DNA of 64,000 bases from JAWKTM01 sp041399085 (GTDB taxonomy: Bacteria; Planctomycetota; Planctomycetia; Pirellulales; Pirellulaceae): the NCBI GenBank assembly GCA_041399085.1, contig JAWKTM010000008.1, forward strand, positions 124,001 through 188,000, read 5' to 3'. The notes beneath the pieces are model-generated. The model was not told the DNA's origin. It saw only the letters and a program-made list of their open reading frames with translations, and ran no database searches. A program made the translations under genes and the position numbers. Positions 54,425-63,572 of this stretch are shown here, piece after piece. How positions within the stretch are numbered: position 1 is the stretch's first letter; every line of letters begins with the position of its first letter.

Positions 54425-54836
54425 ATAGAAGAGTTGGAAACGCGGAGGCAGAGGGCGCGGAGAGGTGATAATTCCTCCGCGCTCTCCGCGCTCTGCGTTT
54501 TATTGCCCTTCTACCATTCATGCAAAATATGGGAATAACGCACGACCTTTTGCCGGTTTCTCGTGATTGCCACGGTCTTCTGTTGACGGAGATAGAAAAC
54601 GCGGAGGCAGAGGGTGCGGAGAGGTGATAATTCCTCCGCTCTCCGCCTCCGCGTTTTATTGCCCTTCTACCATCTGCAAAATATGGAATAACGCAAGACC
54701 TTTTGCCGGTTTCTCGTGATTGCCACGGTCTTCTCTGTTGACGGAAGAGTTGGAAACGCGGAGCGCAGAGGGCGCGGAGAGTTGTTATTTCCTCCGCGCT
54801 CTCCGCGCCTCCGCGTTTGATTGTCTTTCTACCGTC
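54425..54836. repeat. Three copies of a 158-bp repeat containing a GC-rich hairpin
   Basis: The AAACGCGG anchor occurs at 54438, 54597 and 54754 (spacings 159 and 157 bp). Each unit has a hairpin: AACGCGGAGGCAGAGGG...GGAGAGG on one side pairs with CCTCCGCGCTCTCCGCGCCTCCGCGTTT on the other, with a loop GTGATAATT. The first two copies also share TTATTGCCCTTCTACCAT and CTTTTGCCGGTTTCTCGTGATTGC; the third is truncated at its 3' side. CTCTGCG/CTCCGCG hairpins of this kind are widespread repeats in several phyla, according to general knowledge. Confidence 0.85.
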
Positions 54837-55169
54837 AAGCGAAACAGACATCCGTAGGGCGTGCCGTGTGTGACAAGACACCGGTTCGATCTTGATAGAC
54901 GAGTCGGTCGCTGGCGACTGTAGCCGACGGCGTGCGAATAGCGACTGTTCGGCGAGTGCCTCGTGGGTGCCGCATTTCCGAAATTCGCAGGGGGGCAGAA
55001 ACCGTGGGCTTGCACTCTGCCGCTTGGATGCGATTTGGTAACTTGTTTCCGAACGGGTGCTGGGTGTCGCGTTTTGCCGCTGTGAAAATTTGTTTGTAAC
55101 CTTTGGCGGGCGATTCTGTAGAGGATAGTAGAACGGTTCGTTTTTGCTCGAAGGCCGGAGTCCTCTGCA
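54837..55169. other. Upstream region of the Ser/Thr kinase
   Basis: About 330 bp with no gene recognised. The kinase promoter should lie here. I see no clear consensus promoter or hairpin. Confidence 0.4.
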
Positions 55170-58100
55170 ATGTCTGGTGCGAATGCTTGTCCGCGGTGTG
55201 GCGCGCGGGTGGATCGGGATGCGACTTGGGGGTTGTGTCCGAAATGTTTGCTCGGTGCGCAGATGCCGCCGGCGGGCGTGGGGCCGCGGGAGCCGGTGGT
55301 GCGGGGGTTTCAGCCGCCGACGCCGGCCGAGCTGGCTTCGCTGTTTCCGCAGTTGGAAATTGTCGAATTGATTGGGCAGGGCGGCATGGGGGCCGTGTAT
55401 CGGGCTCGGCAGAAGAGCTTGGATCGGCCGGTGGCGCTGAAGATCATACGTCCCGAGTCGGCGGACGATCCGGGGTTCGCCGAACGGTTTCAGCGCGAGG
55501 CCCGGTCGCTCGCGCGGCTGAATCATCAGCACATCGTGGCCGTGCATGACTTTGGCGAAGTTCACTTTCAGCGCCAAGGTTCCGAGCGGAACGTGGTCGA
55601 GGGCAAAGTTGCCGAGCCGCAACCGACCGCGGCGACTCGGCCATCGACGTTGTTCTACTTCATCATGGAATATGTCGACGGCGTTGATCTGCGGCAATTG
55701 ATGATCGGCCAAACGCTGTCGGCCGGCGAAGCGTTGGCGATCATTCCGCAGATTTGCGATGCGCTGCAGTACGCTCATGACGAAGGGATCGTGCATCGCG
55801 ACATCAAGCCGGAGAACATTCTGCTAGACGCACGCGGCCGCGTGAAGATCGCCGATTTCGGGTTGGCCAAGCTGCTGGACAAGACCGCGATCGACTTCAG
55901 CTTGACTGGCACGCACCAAGTGATGGGAACGCCACGTTACATGGCGCCCGAGCAAATGGAAAGCTCGCGAGGCGTCGATCACCGGGCGGATATCTATTCG
56001 CTGGGCGTGGTGTTTTACGAGATGCTGACCGGGCAGATTCCGGCCGGACATTTCGATCCGCCGTCGAAGAAAGTGCAGGTTGACGCGCGGCTGGATCAAG
56101 TCGTGTTGCGCTCGTTGGCTCGCGAGCCGGAGCGGCGGTATCAGCGAGCCAGTGAATTGAAGTCGGACGTCGAGCGAGTTTCGAGCGGCGGCGACTTCGT
56201 GCGCGAGCCGTCGAGCCAGCCCGACTCGCACACGGCGACCACGATGCGCGACGTGGCTCCGGCCGGAACAGGCAAGACTCCGGTTCCGCTGGGAACGCTC
56301 GTCGTGCGGTTCTTGACATTGGTCTGTGCCGGCCCGGCGGTCGCTTCGATCTTTCTGAAATGGACACGCGTCTCGGTCGCACCCGTAGTCCAAGGAACCA
56401 ATGCAGTTCCTGAAGCGTCCGCGTTTGACGCTCGGGGCATGCATTACTTGTATCCCGTGTTGGCCGCGATCATGGCCTTGGCGCTGTGTTTCGTCACGGT
56501 TTCGGTGTTCGACAGGGTGCGCAGTCGGTTGTTGGCAATCGGTGCGTTGGCGACTGGGTTGGCTTTTTGCTTGGTGGCTCTGACCGTGGCGGTGGGCGAG
56601 CCGTTCCCGAGTCATGCCGGGTGGTCGGATGCGGGTTCGCATCTTTATCCACAGCAGTCCTATCGATGGACCGACGCGGCGTCTCAACTAATCGGTCGAT
56701 GGCAGTACTGGGGCGACGTTTCGATCCATGTCGAGCCGCAGGAAGGTCCGCTGGTCGCCGGGCTGTGTGGTTGTGCGTTGGTGTTTTTGGGCTTTGTCGA
56801 GCTGCGTTGGTGCGTGGACGAGAACGCACGGCGTTCGGCCGCCGATCCGTTAGCGATGGCACGTTTCGTGGGCGAACCATTGACGCTCGCCGCGCTCGCT
56901 GCGTTTGCCGCGCCGGTGGTCGCCGTGGTGACGTGGGGCGCCTATCTGCTTGCGACCGGCGGCGATTTTCCCGGCGAAATGGGACTTCCGACGTTAATAA
57001 TCGCCGCCATTCCGATCCATCTGGCTCACGTCGCCACTTGCGGTTGGGTGATGTGGATGGGCGGCCGAGCGATGCGGCGCGGATCGGGATATGGATGGGC
57101 GATCGCGGGCAGCATCGCCGCGATGTTGCCGCTCAGCTTCGCTTGGGTTGTGAGTCTGCCGGTCGGCATTTGGGCGTTGATTGTGTTGCTGCGGAGTGAT
57201 GTGCGGCAGGCGTTCCGACAGCAAGCCGCGGCGGAGCTTTTCAACGCGGCGGAAAACTCCAATCTGATCGCGGCCGAAGTGTTGGCCGCTCGACTGCGGA
57301 CCTGCGGCACATTGTTGCTTGTCGGTTCGGCGATCGCGGTTGTCTCACAGGTTTGGGTGCCCATCTCGATTTTGGCCGAGCGAGCTCGAAGGCCCGAAGA
57401 CAACATCCCGTATGTCGTGATTTTCATGATGTTGGGAGCCACCGGGATTCCAGTCGTTTTTTCCGCGATCATGGCATTCGGTGGCTGGAAGTTGCGAAAG
57501 CTGACTTCGTTTGCCTGGGGACGAGTGGCGGCGGTTTTGGCAATCGTGCCGTTCAGCTTGGCGGCGCCGTTGCTGATTCCGGTCGGCGTCTGGACGCTGG
57601 TCCAACTGCACCGCCGAGTGCGTTTTCCGAATCGTACGCGCGACGATGAACGGGTTGGACGAGCGGCCAGTTTGTTTCTGTCGGCAAAGAAGGGCGAAGC
57701 CGTGCATCCTGGTTCGCCGGTCGGTCACGCCGCTGGCGAAGTCGCTTCCGAATCCGATACGGCCAAGGCCGATCGCGGCAAGATGCAGGCGGACGAGTCA
57801 CTGGGGTTCGTCGTGTTTGGGTTCGTGGTCGTTGGCGGATCGCGTTGTTTGGAGCTGTTCCCGCGGGTTTGGAAGATCGCCGATCAACTGTTCGTCGACG
57901 GGCCGCAGTCGGTTGAGTCGCCGGCCCGGCTGCTGCTGCAATTGACGGGGCCTTTCATCCTGTGGGCGGCGATCGCCGTTTACCATCGACGCTGGCACCG
58001 GTTGGCGCTGGCAGGCAGCTTGCTCTGCATGGCGTCTGGGAATTTTCTGTCCGTGGTGTTCGCGATTTGGTCGTTGTTCGCGTTGCTTGATCCGAAGGCT

Positions 58101-58739
58101 CGTGTGCTGTTTCACGACGGCGATCTGTCGAGCGAACGCGGTACGAAAGCGAAGAAGCCGGCGGCCGAGGCCGTGCCAATGTCGTCGTCGAGCGGCTTCG
58201 AGTCCTCGGCTCACCGCCCGGCATGGCAGAATTGGATCGGGCAAAATGCGATGCTGTTGCAAGCGGTACTTTGGGTGCTGTTCTTTGTGGCCATGTATTT
58301 CACGTTCAGTTTGAAAGTGCAACCGTTCGGCGAATTGCCGGATGGCACGAATGCGTCGGAGGCTCGTGAGGGATTTGCCGTGACCGTGGGCGAGCCGTCG
58401 CCGTGGCTGCGTTACGAGAAGACGACGAAACCGAATTTGGCGATCCGAAACTACGTGTCGTTCAGCTCGTCTTCGTTCGTCATCGCGGTGCTAGGCGTGT
58501 TGGCCTCGTGGTTGGCACGTCGAGTCGATCAAGTCCGGCCGTTTCCCGGCGAAGGGTTCGTGGGTTCGGTGCGGTTCCTAATTATTGGATGGGTAATTGT
58601 TGTGGCGACCGCGGTGCTGCCGGGTCTCGCGTCGCTGCGGATGTCGGTCACGCTCGATTCGCCGATGCGGGCTGTGGAAAGTGTCGAGTCGTCGGCGGAA
58701 GAGCCCGAGAGTTCTGGATTGTTGCCGGCAGCGAAGTGA
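55170..58739 (+). CDS. Zinc-ribbon Ser/Thr protein kinase with large membrane region
   Basis: The 1189-residue protein opens with a zinc ribbon (Cys7, Cys10, Cys23, Cys26: CPRCG, CPKC). A eukaryotic-type Hanks kinase domain follows (about 63-345): glycine loop GQGGMGAVY (69-77), Lys91 in VALKII, catalytic HRDIKPEN, the DFGLAK magnesium site, and GTPRYMAPEQ. An unusual insert of about 30 residues (RQGSERNVVEGKVAEPQPTAATRPS) separates N-lobe strands. The C-terminal 800 residues hold roughly a dozen hydrophobic helices plus soluble linkers and no recognisable sensor domain. Planctomycetes carry many such kinases, often near ECF sigma genes; the one here is at 10350, 45 kb away. Expected to be inner-membrane bound with the kinase in the cytosol. 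Confidence 0.93.
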   Translation: MSGANACPRCGARVDRDATWGLCPKCLLGAQMPPAGVGPREPVVRGFQPPTPAELASLFPQLEIVELIGQGGMGAVYRARQKSLDRPVALKIIRPESADDPGFAERFQREARSLARLNHQHIVAVHDFGEVHFQRQGSERNVVEGKVAEPQPTAATRPSTLFYFIMEYVDGVDLRQLMIGQTLSAGEALAIIPQICDALQYAHDEGIVHRDIKPENILLDARGRVKIADFGLAKLLDKTAIDFSLTGTHQVMGTPRYMAPEQMESSRGVDHRADIYSLGVVFYEMLTGQIPAGHFDPPSKKVQVDARLDQVVLRSLAREPERRYQRASELKSDVERVSSGGDFVREPSSQPDSHTATTMRDVAPAGTGKTPVPLGTLVVRFLTLVCAGPAVASIFLKWTRVSVAPVVQGTNAVPEASAFDARGMHYLYPVLAAIMALALCFVTVSVFDRVRSRLLAIGALATGLAFCLVALTVAVGEPFPSHAGWSDAGSHLYPQQSYRWTDAASQLIGRWQYWGDVSIHVEPQEGPLVAGLCGCALVFLGFVELRWCVDENARRSAADPLAMARFVGEPLTLAALAAFAAPVVAVVTWGAYLLATGGDFPGEMGLPTLIIAAIPIHLAHVATCGWVMWMGGRAMRRGSGYGWAIAGSIAAMLPLSFAWVVSLPVGIWALIVLLRSDVRQAFRQQAAAELFNAAENSNLIAAEVLAARLRTCGTLLLVGSAIAVVSQVWVPISILAERARRPEDNIPYVVIFMMLGATGIPVVFSAIMAFGGWKLRKLTSFAWGRVAAVLAIVPFSLAAPLLIPVGVWTLVQLHRRVRFPNRTRDDERVGRAASLFLSAKKGEAVHPGSPVGHAAGEVASESDTAKADRGKMQADESLGFVVFGFVVVGGSRCLELFPRVWKIADQLFVDGPQSVESPARLLLQLTGPFILWAAIAVYHRRWHRLALAGSLLCMASGNFLSVVFAIWSLFALLDPKARVLFHDGDLSSERGTKAKKPAAEAVPMSSSSGFESSAHRPAWQNWIGQNAMLLQAVLWVLFFVAMYFTFSLKVQPFGELPDGTNASEAREGFAVTVGEPSPWLRYEKTTKPNLAIRNYVSFSSSSFVIAVLGVLASWLARRVDQVRPFPGEGFVGSVRFLIIGWVIVVATAVLPGLASLRMSVTLDSPMRAVESVESSAEEPESSGLLPAAK

Positions 58740-58851
58740 TGCGGCGTTCGGCTCCTGAAGGAAATCCGCTTGCGAAACGAGCGGCGGTGGAATTATCCTC
58801 AGCACGAACGCGAGAGCCACCGAGTCCTATATCACCCTGAAAGCTAACTCC

Positions 58852-59502
58852 ATGACACTTCGCCATCTGGCTTTGGTTGTATTCGCCGTTGCGGTATTTT
58901 CGTTCGACATCGCGGCGCTGGCCGACGAACCGGCGGGGCGGGCGATCTTTGATGGCGAGTCGTTCGCGGGCTGGGAAGGGAACCTGGACTGGTTTCGCGT
59001 CGAAGACAAGGCGGTCGTGGCCGGCACGATGAAAAAGCCGATTCCGCGAAACGAGTTTCTCTGCACCGAGCGAGAGTATGGCGACTTCGAACTGACGTTG
59101 AAGGCCAAGCTGCTGGGCGACGGGGCGAACGCCGGCATCCAGTTCCGCACCAAGCGGATCCCGAATCACCATGAGGTGAGCGGGTATCAATGTGATATGG
59201 GCGTTGTCAGCAAGAACCACAACATTTGGGGCGCGCTGTACGACGAATCGCGTCGCCGGCGGTTCTTGGCCGAACCGGATCAGGCGGTCTTGGCCAAGGC
59301 GTTTCGTCCGAACGATTGGAACGAGTTTCGGATTCGCTGCGAAGGTCCGCGGATTCAGATTTGGTTGAACGGCCAGCAGACGATCGACTACACCGAGTCA
59401 GACGCCGACATTGCTCGCAGCGGCGTGATCGCTCTGCAAATTCACTCTGGACCGCCGTCGGAAGCTTGGTATAAGGACGTTCGAATCCGCGAGCTGAAGT
59501 AG
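58852..59502 (+). CDS. Secreted DUF1080 (3-keto-disaccharide hydrolase-like) protein
   Basis: The 216-residue protein has a signal peptide (LALVVFAVAVFSFDIAALA). The DUF1080 body is recognised by AIFDGESFAGWEG, EFLCTEREYGDFELTLKAKL, NAGIQFRTKRIPNHHEVSGYQCDMG, DWNEFRIRCEGPRIQIWLNGQQTIDYTESD and GVIALQIHSGPPSEAWYKDVRIRELK. It adopts a concanavalin-like jelly roll and is named for 3-keto-glycoside hydrolase activity in some members. It is one of the most expanded secreted families in planctomycetes. No neighbour suggests a substrate. It begins 112 bp after the kinase stop. Confidence 0.93.
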   Translation: MTLRHLALVVFAVAVFSFDIAALADEPAGRAIFDGESFAGWEGNLDWFRVEDKAVVAGTMKKPIPRNEFLCTEREYGDFELTLKAKLLGDGANAGIQFRTKRIPNHHEVSGYQCDMGVVSKNHNIWGALYDESRRRRFLAEPDQAVLAKAFRPNDWNEFRIRCEGPRIQIWLNGQQTIDYTESDADIARSGVIALQIHSGPPSEAWYKDVRIRELK

Positions 59503-59873
59503 CGCTTTGGCGAGAGGATTGCCGTCGTTTCGCGACCGGTATGCGGGAAGACAGCGGAAGTGTCGCACTCAAGCGACCCGCGCGTCGCGTCGTCACGGGA
59601 AATTTTCCCGCGCCGCGATACTTGTCTGCCACGGCAAGGTTTACTTGTGACGGTGAGCGACAACGTGTGGTTTTTCCGACCTGCGCCAATAATTGACCGA
59701 TCGCAAACGTCTGGCTAGGGTGGAGAAGTTGAATCCCACCTATGAAACGGCATGAGCTTCCCGGAACAAGCCATGTCGCCCACCTAAATCGGCCGCCGCT
59801 CGGGCGGCTTCTGGAACACGAGTGGTTGTGTCTGACGGTTTCGTCGGAACGATCGTTCGAGAAGAGGAACAGC
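59503..59873. other. Intergenic region before the helix-bundle/HEAT pair
   Basis: About 370 bp, no recognised gene. A small palindrome CGGGAAATTTTCCCG is present near 59597. The frame of the downstream gene is open back to 59742, but residues encoded here look non-native. Confidence 0.35.
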
Positions 59874-60368
59874 ATGAAATCGCGGCTTGGCGAAGTCGCG
59901 CTGTCCGCCGGCGTGCTGGCGGTCTTGGGCGCGGTATTGTGGACCACGAAGTCCAATTTCCCGAAGCAGTTGATGTCGCCGGCTTCCGCATCGGCGGAGG
60001 TCGAAGATGTCGAGCCGCCCGGAATCGTCGACGACGAATATGCGGCCGTGGCTCAATCGGTCGAGGAGCTGCGGGAATCGCCAGCCTATTTGGCGGTCGA
60101 GCAGTCGTTCGACCAATTGCGTGCGGCGCGAGCAGCGATGCTGAAGCAGATGAACGCTTCGTCCGCGGAGTCCGCCGAAATGAACGCGACGTTGGACGCG
60201 TACCGCGTCGCGGCCGAAGAGGCTCAGGCGAGTTGCCGAAAGCTACGTGGATTGGTGACGGCCGAGCAATGGCGGTTCATGCAACGCCGCTTCAAACGCC
60301 AGCTTTGGGATCTTGAAGACGGATCGGACTGGGCCGTCGAATTGAAGTTGCCGGAAGGAGCGTTTTAA
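59874..60368 (+). CDS. Hypothetical single-pass protein with helical domain
   Basis: The 164-residue protein starts at ATG 59874 behind AAGAGGA. It has one N-terminal membrane helix (VALSAGVLAVLGAVLW, about 8-23), an acidic linker, and a mostly helical domain (AAVAQSVEELRES, QSFDQLRAARAAMLKQM, ATLDAYRVAAEEAQASCRKLRGLV, AEQWRFMQRRFKRQLWDLEDG). This helical domain looks like a coiled-coil bundle facing the periplasm. I do not recognise the family. Its stop codon overlaps by one base with the ATG of the HEAT-repeat gene (TAATG), so the two are translationally coupled. Confidence 0.7.
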   Translation: MKSRLGEVALSAGVLAVLGAVLWTTKSNFPKQLMSPASASAEVEDVEPPGIVDDEYAAVAQSVEELRESPAYLAVEQSFDQLRAARAAMLKQMNASSAESAEMNATLDAYRVAAEEAQASCRKLRGLVTAEQWRFMQRRFKRQLWDLEDGSDWAVELKLPEGAF

Positions 60369-61528
60369 TGCGAATCGCGTTGTACTCGATGCTCGCGCTG
60401 GCTTGTTTGTCGCTGTCTGCTGGATCGGTTTTCGCTCAAGCGCCGAAGACCGCGGCGGCTCGGCAAGAGGCGGAAATCCGCCAGATGCTTGAAGAACTGC
60501 GGCGACCACCGGCCGGCGTGCCGCGTGCTCACATTGCCGAAATGCTGGGCGAGTGCGGCGAGCCGGCCGTGCCGCTGCTTCTGCAAACGATCGACGACTC
60601 CGAGGAAATGATCGCTCAGTACGCGTTCGTGGCGCTCAGCCGCATGCAAGAGAACGCTCACGCGGCAATTCCCCGGCTCACGGAAATCGCTCGCGACGAG
60701 TCGCATCCTTTCCGCCGCGACGCCGTCGCCACAATCGCATTGATCGGCCCGCGTGACGCGGAGGTCGGCAACCTGCTTAACGAACTGTTGGTGAACGATG
60801 CGAAGGGAGATTTGGCGCTCTCCGTTTTGCACTCGTATCCCGTGTTGCGATTGCAGTGGAAGCAAGTATTTGTCAGCGCGCTGCGGCATTCGCAACGGAG
60901 CGTCCGGAGCGAGGCGCTCATGTTGCTGGGCGAAATGGAAACCACGGCCGCACCGATGGCCGATCCGGTAATGGCTTCCTGCGACGGGCAAGACTACGAG
61001 CTGACGGAAGCCGCGTGCCGGGCGTTGACGCGAATGGGCGTCGACGCTCAACCAGCTCTGATCCGTCTGAGCGAGTCGGAATCGGTCGACGTGCGTCATC
61101 AGGCGCTGGCGGCGTTGTCTCGTTCGCGGCCCGTGACTTCCGAAGCGGCCGCTCGTTTCAAGCAAGCCGCCGCGGACGCGGACGCCGCCACACGAAGCTG
61201 GGCGGCACGAGGATTGGCGCCGGTGATTCATCTGCCGGAAGCCCGCCAAGTGTTGTTGAAGCTGACCAGCGACGAAGATGCCGATGTGCGCTGGCAAGCG
61301 GTCCGAGCGATTCGCCAAGCGACGTTTCGGTTGCCCGAAGTGGCGAGCGCGATGCGCGAGGCGATGAGCGACGTGCATCCATCGGTTCGATTGGAAGCGG
61401 CCGTGGCTTATTGGCAAGCGACCGGCGAAGTCGATCAACCGAGCCGCGTGCTCGAAGAGTTGGTCGCCACGCAAAGCAATTCCGTCGGCCGAGCCAGCAC
61501 GGCGGCGCTGGAGCGCATGGGGCGTTAG
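60368..61528 (+). CDS. Secreted HEAT-repeat protein
   Basis: The 386-residue protein has a signal peptide (MLALACLSLSAGSVFAQ). About nine HEAT-like helical pairs follow, for example PRAHIAEMLGECGEPAVPLLLQTI, AQYAFVALSRMQENAHAAIPRLTEI, FRRDAVATIALIGPRDAEVGNLL, VRSEALMLLGEME, VRHQALAALSRSR, VRWQAVRAIRQATFRLPEVA and VRLEAAVAYWQATGE. HEAT solenoids are protein-protein interaction scaffolds. It is translationally coupled with the single-pass protein upstream, so the two probably form a complex in the periplasm; the partner is unknown. Confidence 0.85.
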   Translation: MRIALYSMLALACLSLSAGSVFAQAPKTAAARQEAEIRQMLEELRRPPAGVPRAHIAEMLGECGEPAVPLLLQTIDDSEEMIAQYAFVALSRMQENAHAAIPRLTEIARDESHPFRRDAVATIALIGPRDAEVGNLLNELLVNDAKGDLALSVLHSYPVLRLQWKQVFVSALRHSQRSVRSEALMLLGEMETTAAPMADPVMASCDGQDYELTEAACRALTRMGVDAQPALIRLSESESVDVRHQALAALSRSRPVTSEAAARFKQAAADADAATRSWAARGLAPVIHLPEARQVLLKLTSDEDADVRWQAVRAIRQATFRLPEVASAMREAMSDVHPSVRLEAAVAYWQATGEVDQPSRVLEELVATQSNSVGRASTAALERMGR

Positions 61529-61596
61529 AACGCTCGGGACGTTAGAATGAGAGGCGTGTCTTCTCGCACGTCTCTTCCCGTTCCGAACGCTCACTC

Positions 61597-62311
61597 ATGT
61601 TCGCCGCGACTCGCCATCGCCAGCTTAATCGGCTCAACAAGCTAGCGCTATTCGCCTTGGGCTTGCTGGCGTTCAAGACATTCGCCGCCGTTCTGTGGGA
61701 ATACCGTTGGTACTTTCCACCAGATTTTTGAAAGCTCGGCGTTTCTAGTGGGACGCAGAGACCGGCTTCGTTGGTCCCTATCGGTGGCGTTCTACGTGCA
61801 TTTGGTCAGCGGGCCGGTAGCAGCAGTCTTGGCTGCTGTGTTGGTTTTCACGGGTTCCGCGATGAGGGTCGCCGATCGCTTGGGCGCTCCATCGAGCCGC
61901 TGGGCGTTGGCAAGTCGTCGTCGTGTTATTCGCGTTGGCGCTGGTGTTGATTATGTCGCCTTTGAGCACTGGCCGGTCCCGTGGCTGGCGTGGGTTTCGC
62001 GTCGCTCGCGATTCTGACCGCCCTCTATGCGGCGATGGCTTTGGCGACGAGCGGCTCAACGCAGGCACTCGGCTCATCGCCATTGGGCGTTGGGGTGTAC
62101 CGTACTGCTTGTGTCGCCGCTGTTGTTGCGAATCGTCGGCGGAGTTTTCGTTACATTGCAAATAGAATCGCCGTGGAGCTACCGAATAAACGCCTGGCTT
62201 AGTTGGCTCATTCCTCTGTTCGTTTACGAAGCGATTGGCAAAGGATGGAATGATGAATTGGAAACCACAAAACGCATCCACACGGTCGACTCGTGCATTC
62301 ACGCTGGTTGA
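61597..62311 (+). pseudogene. DUF2306 family membrane protein, frameshifted several times
   Basis: From ATG 61597 the first 44 codons read LFALGLLAFKTFAAVLWEYRWYFPPDF before a TGA. A run of five T residues at 61725-61729 (four would fit) then shifts the frame to ESSAFLVGRRDRL, AFYVHLVSGPVAAVLAAVLVFTGS. Further breaks lead to VVVVLFALALVLIMSPLSTG, then AGVGFASLAILTALYAAMALAT, then VLLVSPLLLRIVGGVFVTLQIESPWSYRINAWLSWLIPLFVYEAIGKGW. The pieces follow the DUF2306 pattern (YFPPDFES at the start, SGPVAAVL, WxxRLG, final WLxWLIPL). The corrected protein would have about 235 residues and about seven helices. Its 3' end overlaps the next gene by about 59 bp. Confidence 0.72.
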
Positions 62312-63335
62312 GCTGTTGGTCGTGATCGCTGTAATCGGGCTGTTGATTTTGCTCCTTCTGCCGGCGGTCCGATCCTCGAATGAAGCCGCGCGTCGTTCGA
62401 GCTGCTCGAACAATTTGAAGCAGCTTGCCCTTGCGATTCACAATTTCCACGATCAGCACGGTCATCTGCCGCCAGCGATGGGCGCAGCGGGTGATCGTGC
62501 CGCCGAGTGGTCGGGCGATACAAGCCGACTGAGCGGCTTCGTGTGGTTGCTGCCATACTTCGAACAGCAAGAGCTCTGGGACGAAATCGTCGCCGCTGCG
62601 AAGTCGGATTCACTGGGAGTGCCGCTTCCCGACGACGAAGTGTTCGAACCGTGGCGGCGCCCGATCGATACGCTGCAATGTCCAACTTCTCTTCGGGAAT
62701 CCAATAGCGCCGCGTTCGCCGGCACGAATTACACGTTTTGCATCGGCGATGTGACACGGCAGATTCACCACGCGCCGGTTCAACGCGGCGCGTTCGCCTG
62801 TCGCCTACCCACGCGCATGGACGATATTCGCGACGGGACCACCAACACCGTGGGGCTTGGAGAGATCGGCGCTGCCCAGGATCTGGCGTTGGCTCGGCGT
62901 TTCGCCATCAACCAACCGGCCACGTTGTTGGACCGACCGATCGAATGTCTTGACGTTTGCGACTCGAAACGTCCCTCGCTCTATGCGAAGACAACTCCGT
63001 TGAATGACCACGTGCGTGGATACCGCTGGGCGGAAGGTGCGGGCGGATACGCGTTGTTCAACACGATCCTGCCGCCAAACAGCCCAAGCTGTGCCGTGGG
63101 CGGCCGCGAAGCAGTCGACGGCGTTTACTCGGTTGGCAGCTCACATCCAGGCGGCGTTCAAGTGGCGATGATGGACGCCTCGGTGCGATTCATTACCGAC
63201 GATGTCGACGCGGGCGATCCGAGTCAAACACCGCCGACGCCCGAGCAGCTTAGGGACGAGCATCCGCCCAGTCCGTTCGGTGTCTGGGGATCGCTGGGCA
63301 CGGCGGCAGGGGGAGAGAAGCTTCAACTGCCGTAG
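62253..63335 (+). CDS. DUF1559 (prepilin-like) protein
   Basis: The 360-residue protein has the type IV-prepilin-like start RAFTLVELLVVIAVIGLLILLLLPAVRSSNEAARRSSCSNNLKQLALAIHNFHDQHGHLPPA. The DUF1559 landmarks LPYFEQQELWDEI, LQCPTS, DDIRDGTTNTVGLGE and VGSSHPGGVQVAMMDASVRFITDDVD follow. The intact length shows what the frameshifted copy at 16198-17039 should look like, although the two are only moderately similar. ATG 62253 has AGGA at 8-bp spacing; ATG 62250 is equally in frame. It starts inside the end of the DUF2306 gene. A cleaved, exported pilin-like protein is expected; the function is unknown. Confidence 0.92.
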   Translation: MNWKPQNASTRSTRAFTLVELLVVIAVIGLLILLLLPAVRSSNEAARRSSCSNNLKQLALAIHNFHDQHGHLPPAMGAAGDRAAEWSGDTSRLSGFVWLLPYFEQQELWDEIVAAAKSDSLGVPLPDDEVFEPWRRPIDTLQCPTSLRESNSAAFAGTNYTFCIGDVTRQIHHAPVQRGAFACRLPTRMDDIRDGTTNTVGLGEIGAAQDLALARRFAINQPATLLDRPIECLDVCDSKRPSLYAKTTPLNDHVRGYRWAEGAGGYALFNTILPPNSPSCAVGGREAVDGVYSVGSSHPGGVQVAMMDASVRFITDDVDAGDPSQTPPTPEQLRDEHPPSPFGVWGSLGTAAGGEKLQLP

Positions 63336-63572
63336 CCAAACTCTTGGCATTGGCGCCGCATCGGAACAGTCAGTGGAAGCCGGCTGAATGCGATTGGTCG
63401 CGGAACGCTTGGCTCGAGACTGCCCGTCTGCCCAAAGATTGACGAAGCGCTATTCTGGACTGGATACTCAAACATCCTGGCGAATGCCGCGATTTCGTTT
63501 CTTGTTATCCGTCGCGGCCGATCACCGGGAATAAGTCGGCCGCCCTCGCCGCGCAAAGGCACGCTTCTCCCA

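Noticed and set aside
54207..55796. 529-codon minus-strand open frame
   Set aside because: It is antisense to the Ser/Thr kinase and crosses two repeat copies; composition is Arg/Pro/Ser-rich with no domain.
60365..61594. 409-codon minus-strand open frame
   Set aside because: It is the antisense of the HEAT-repeat gene, which has a signal peptide and clear HEAT helices on the plus strand.
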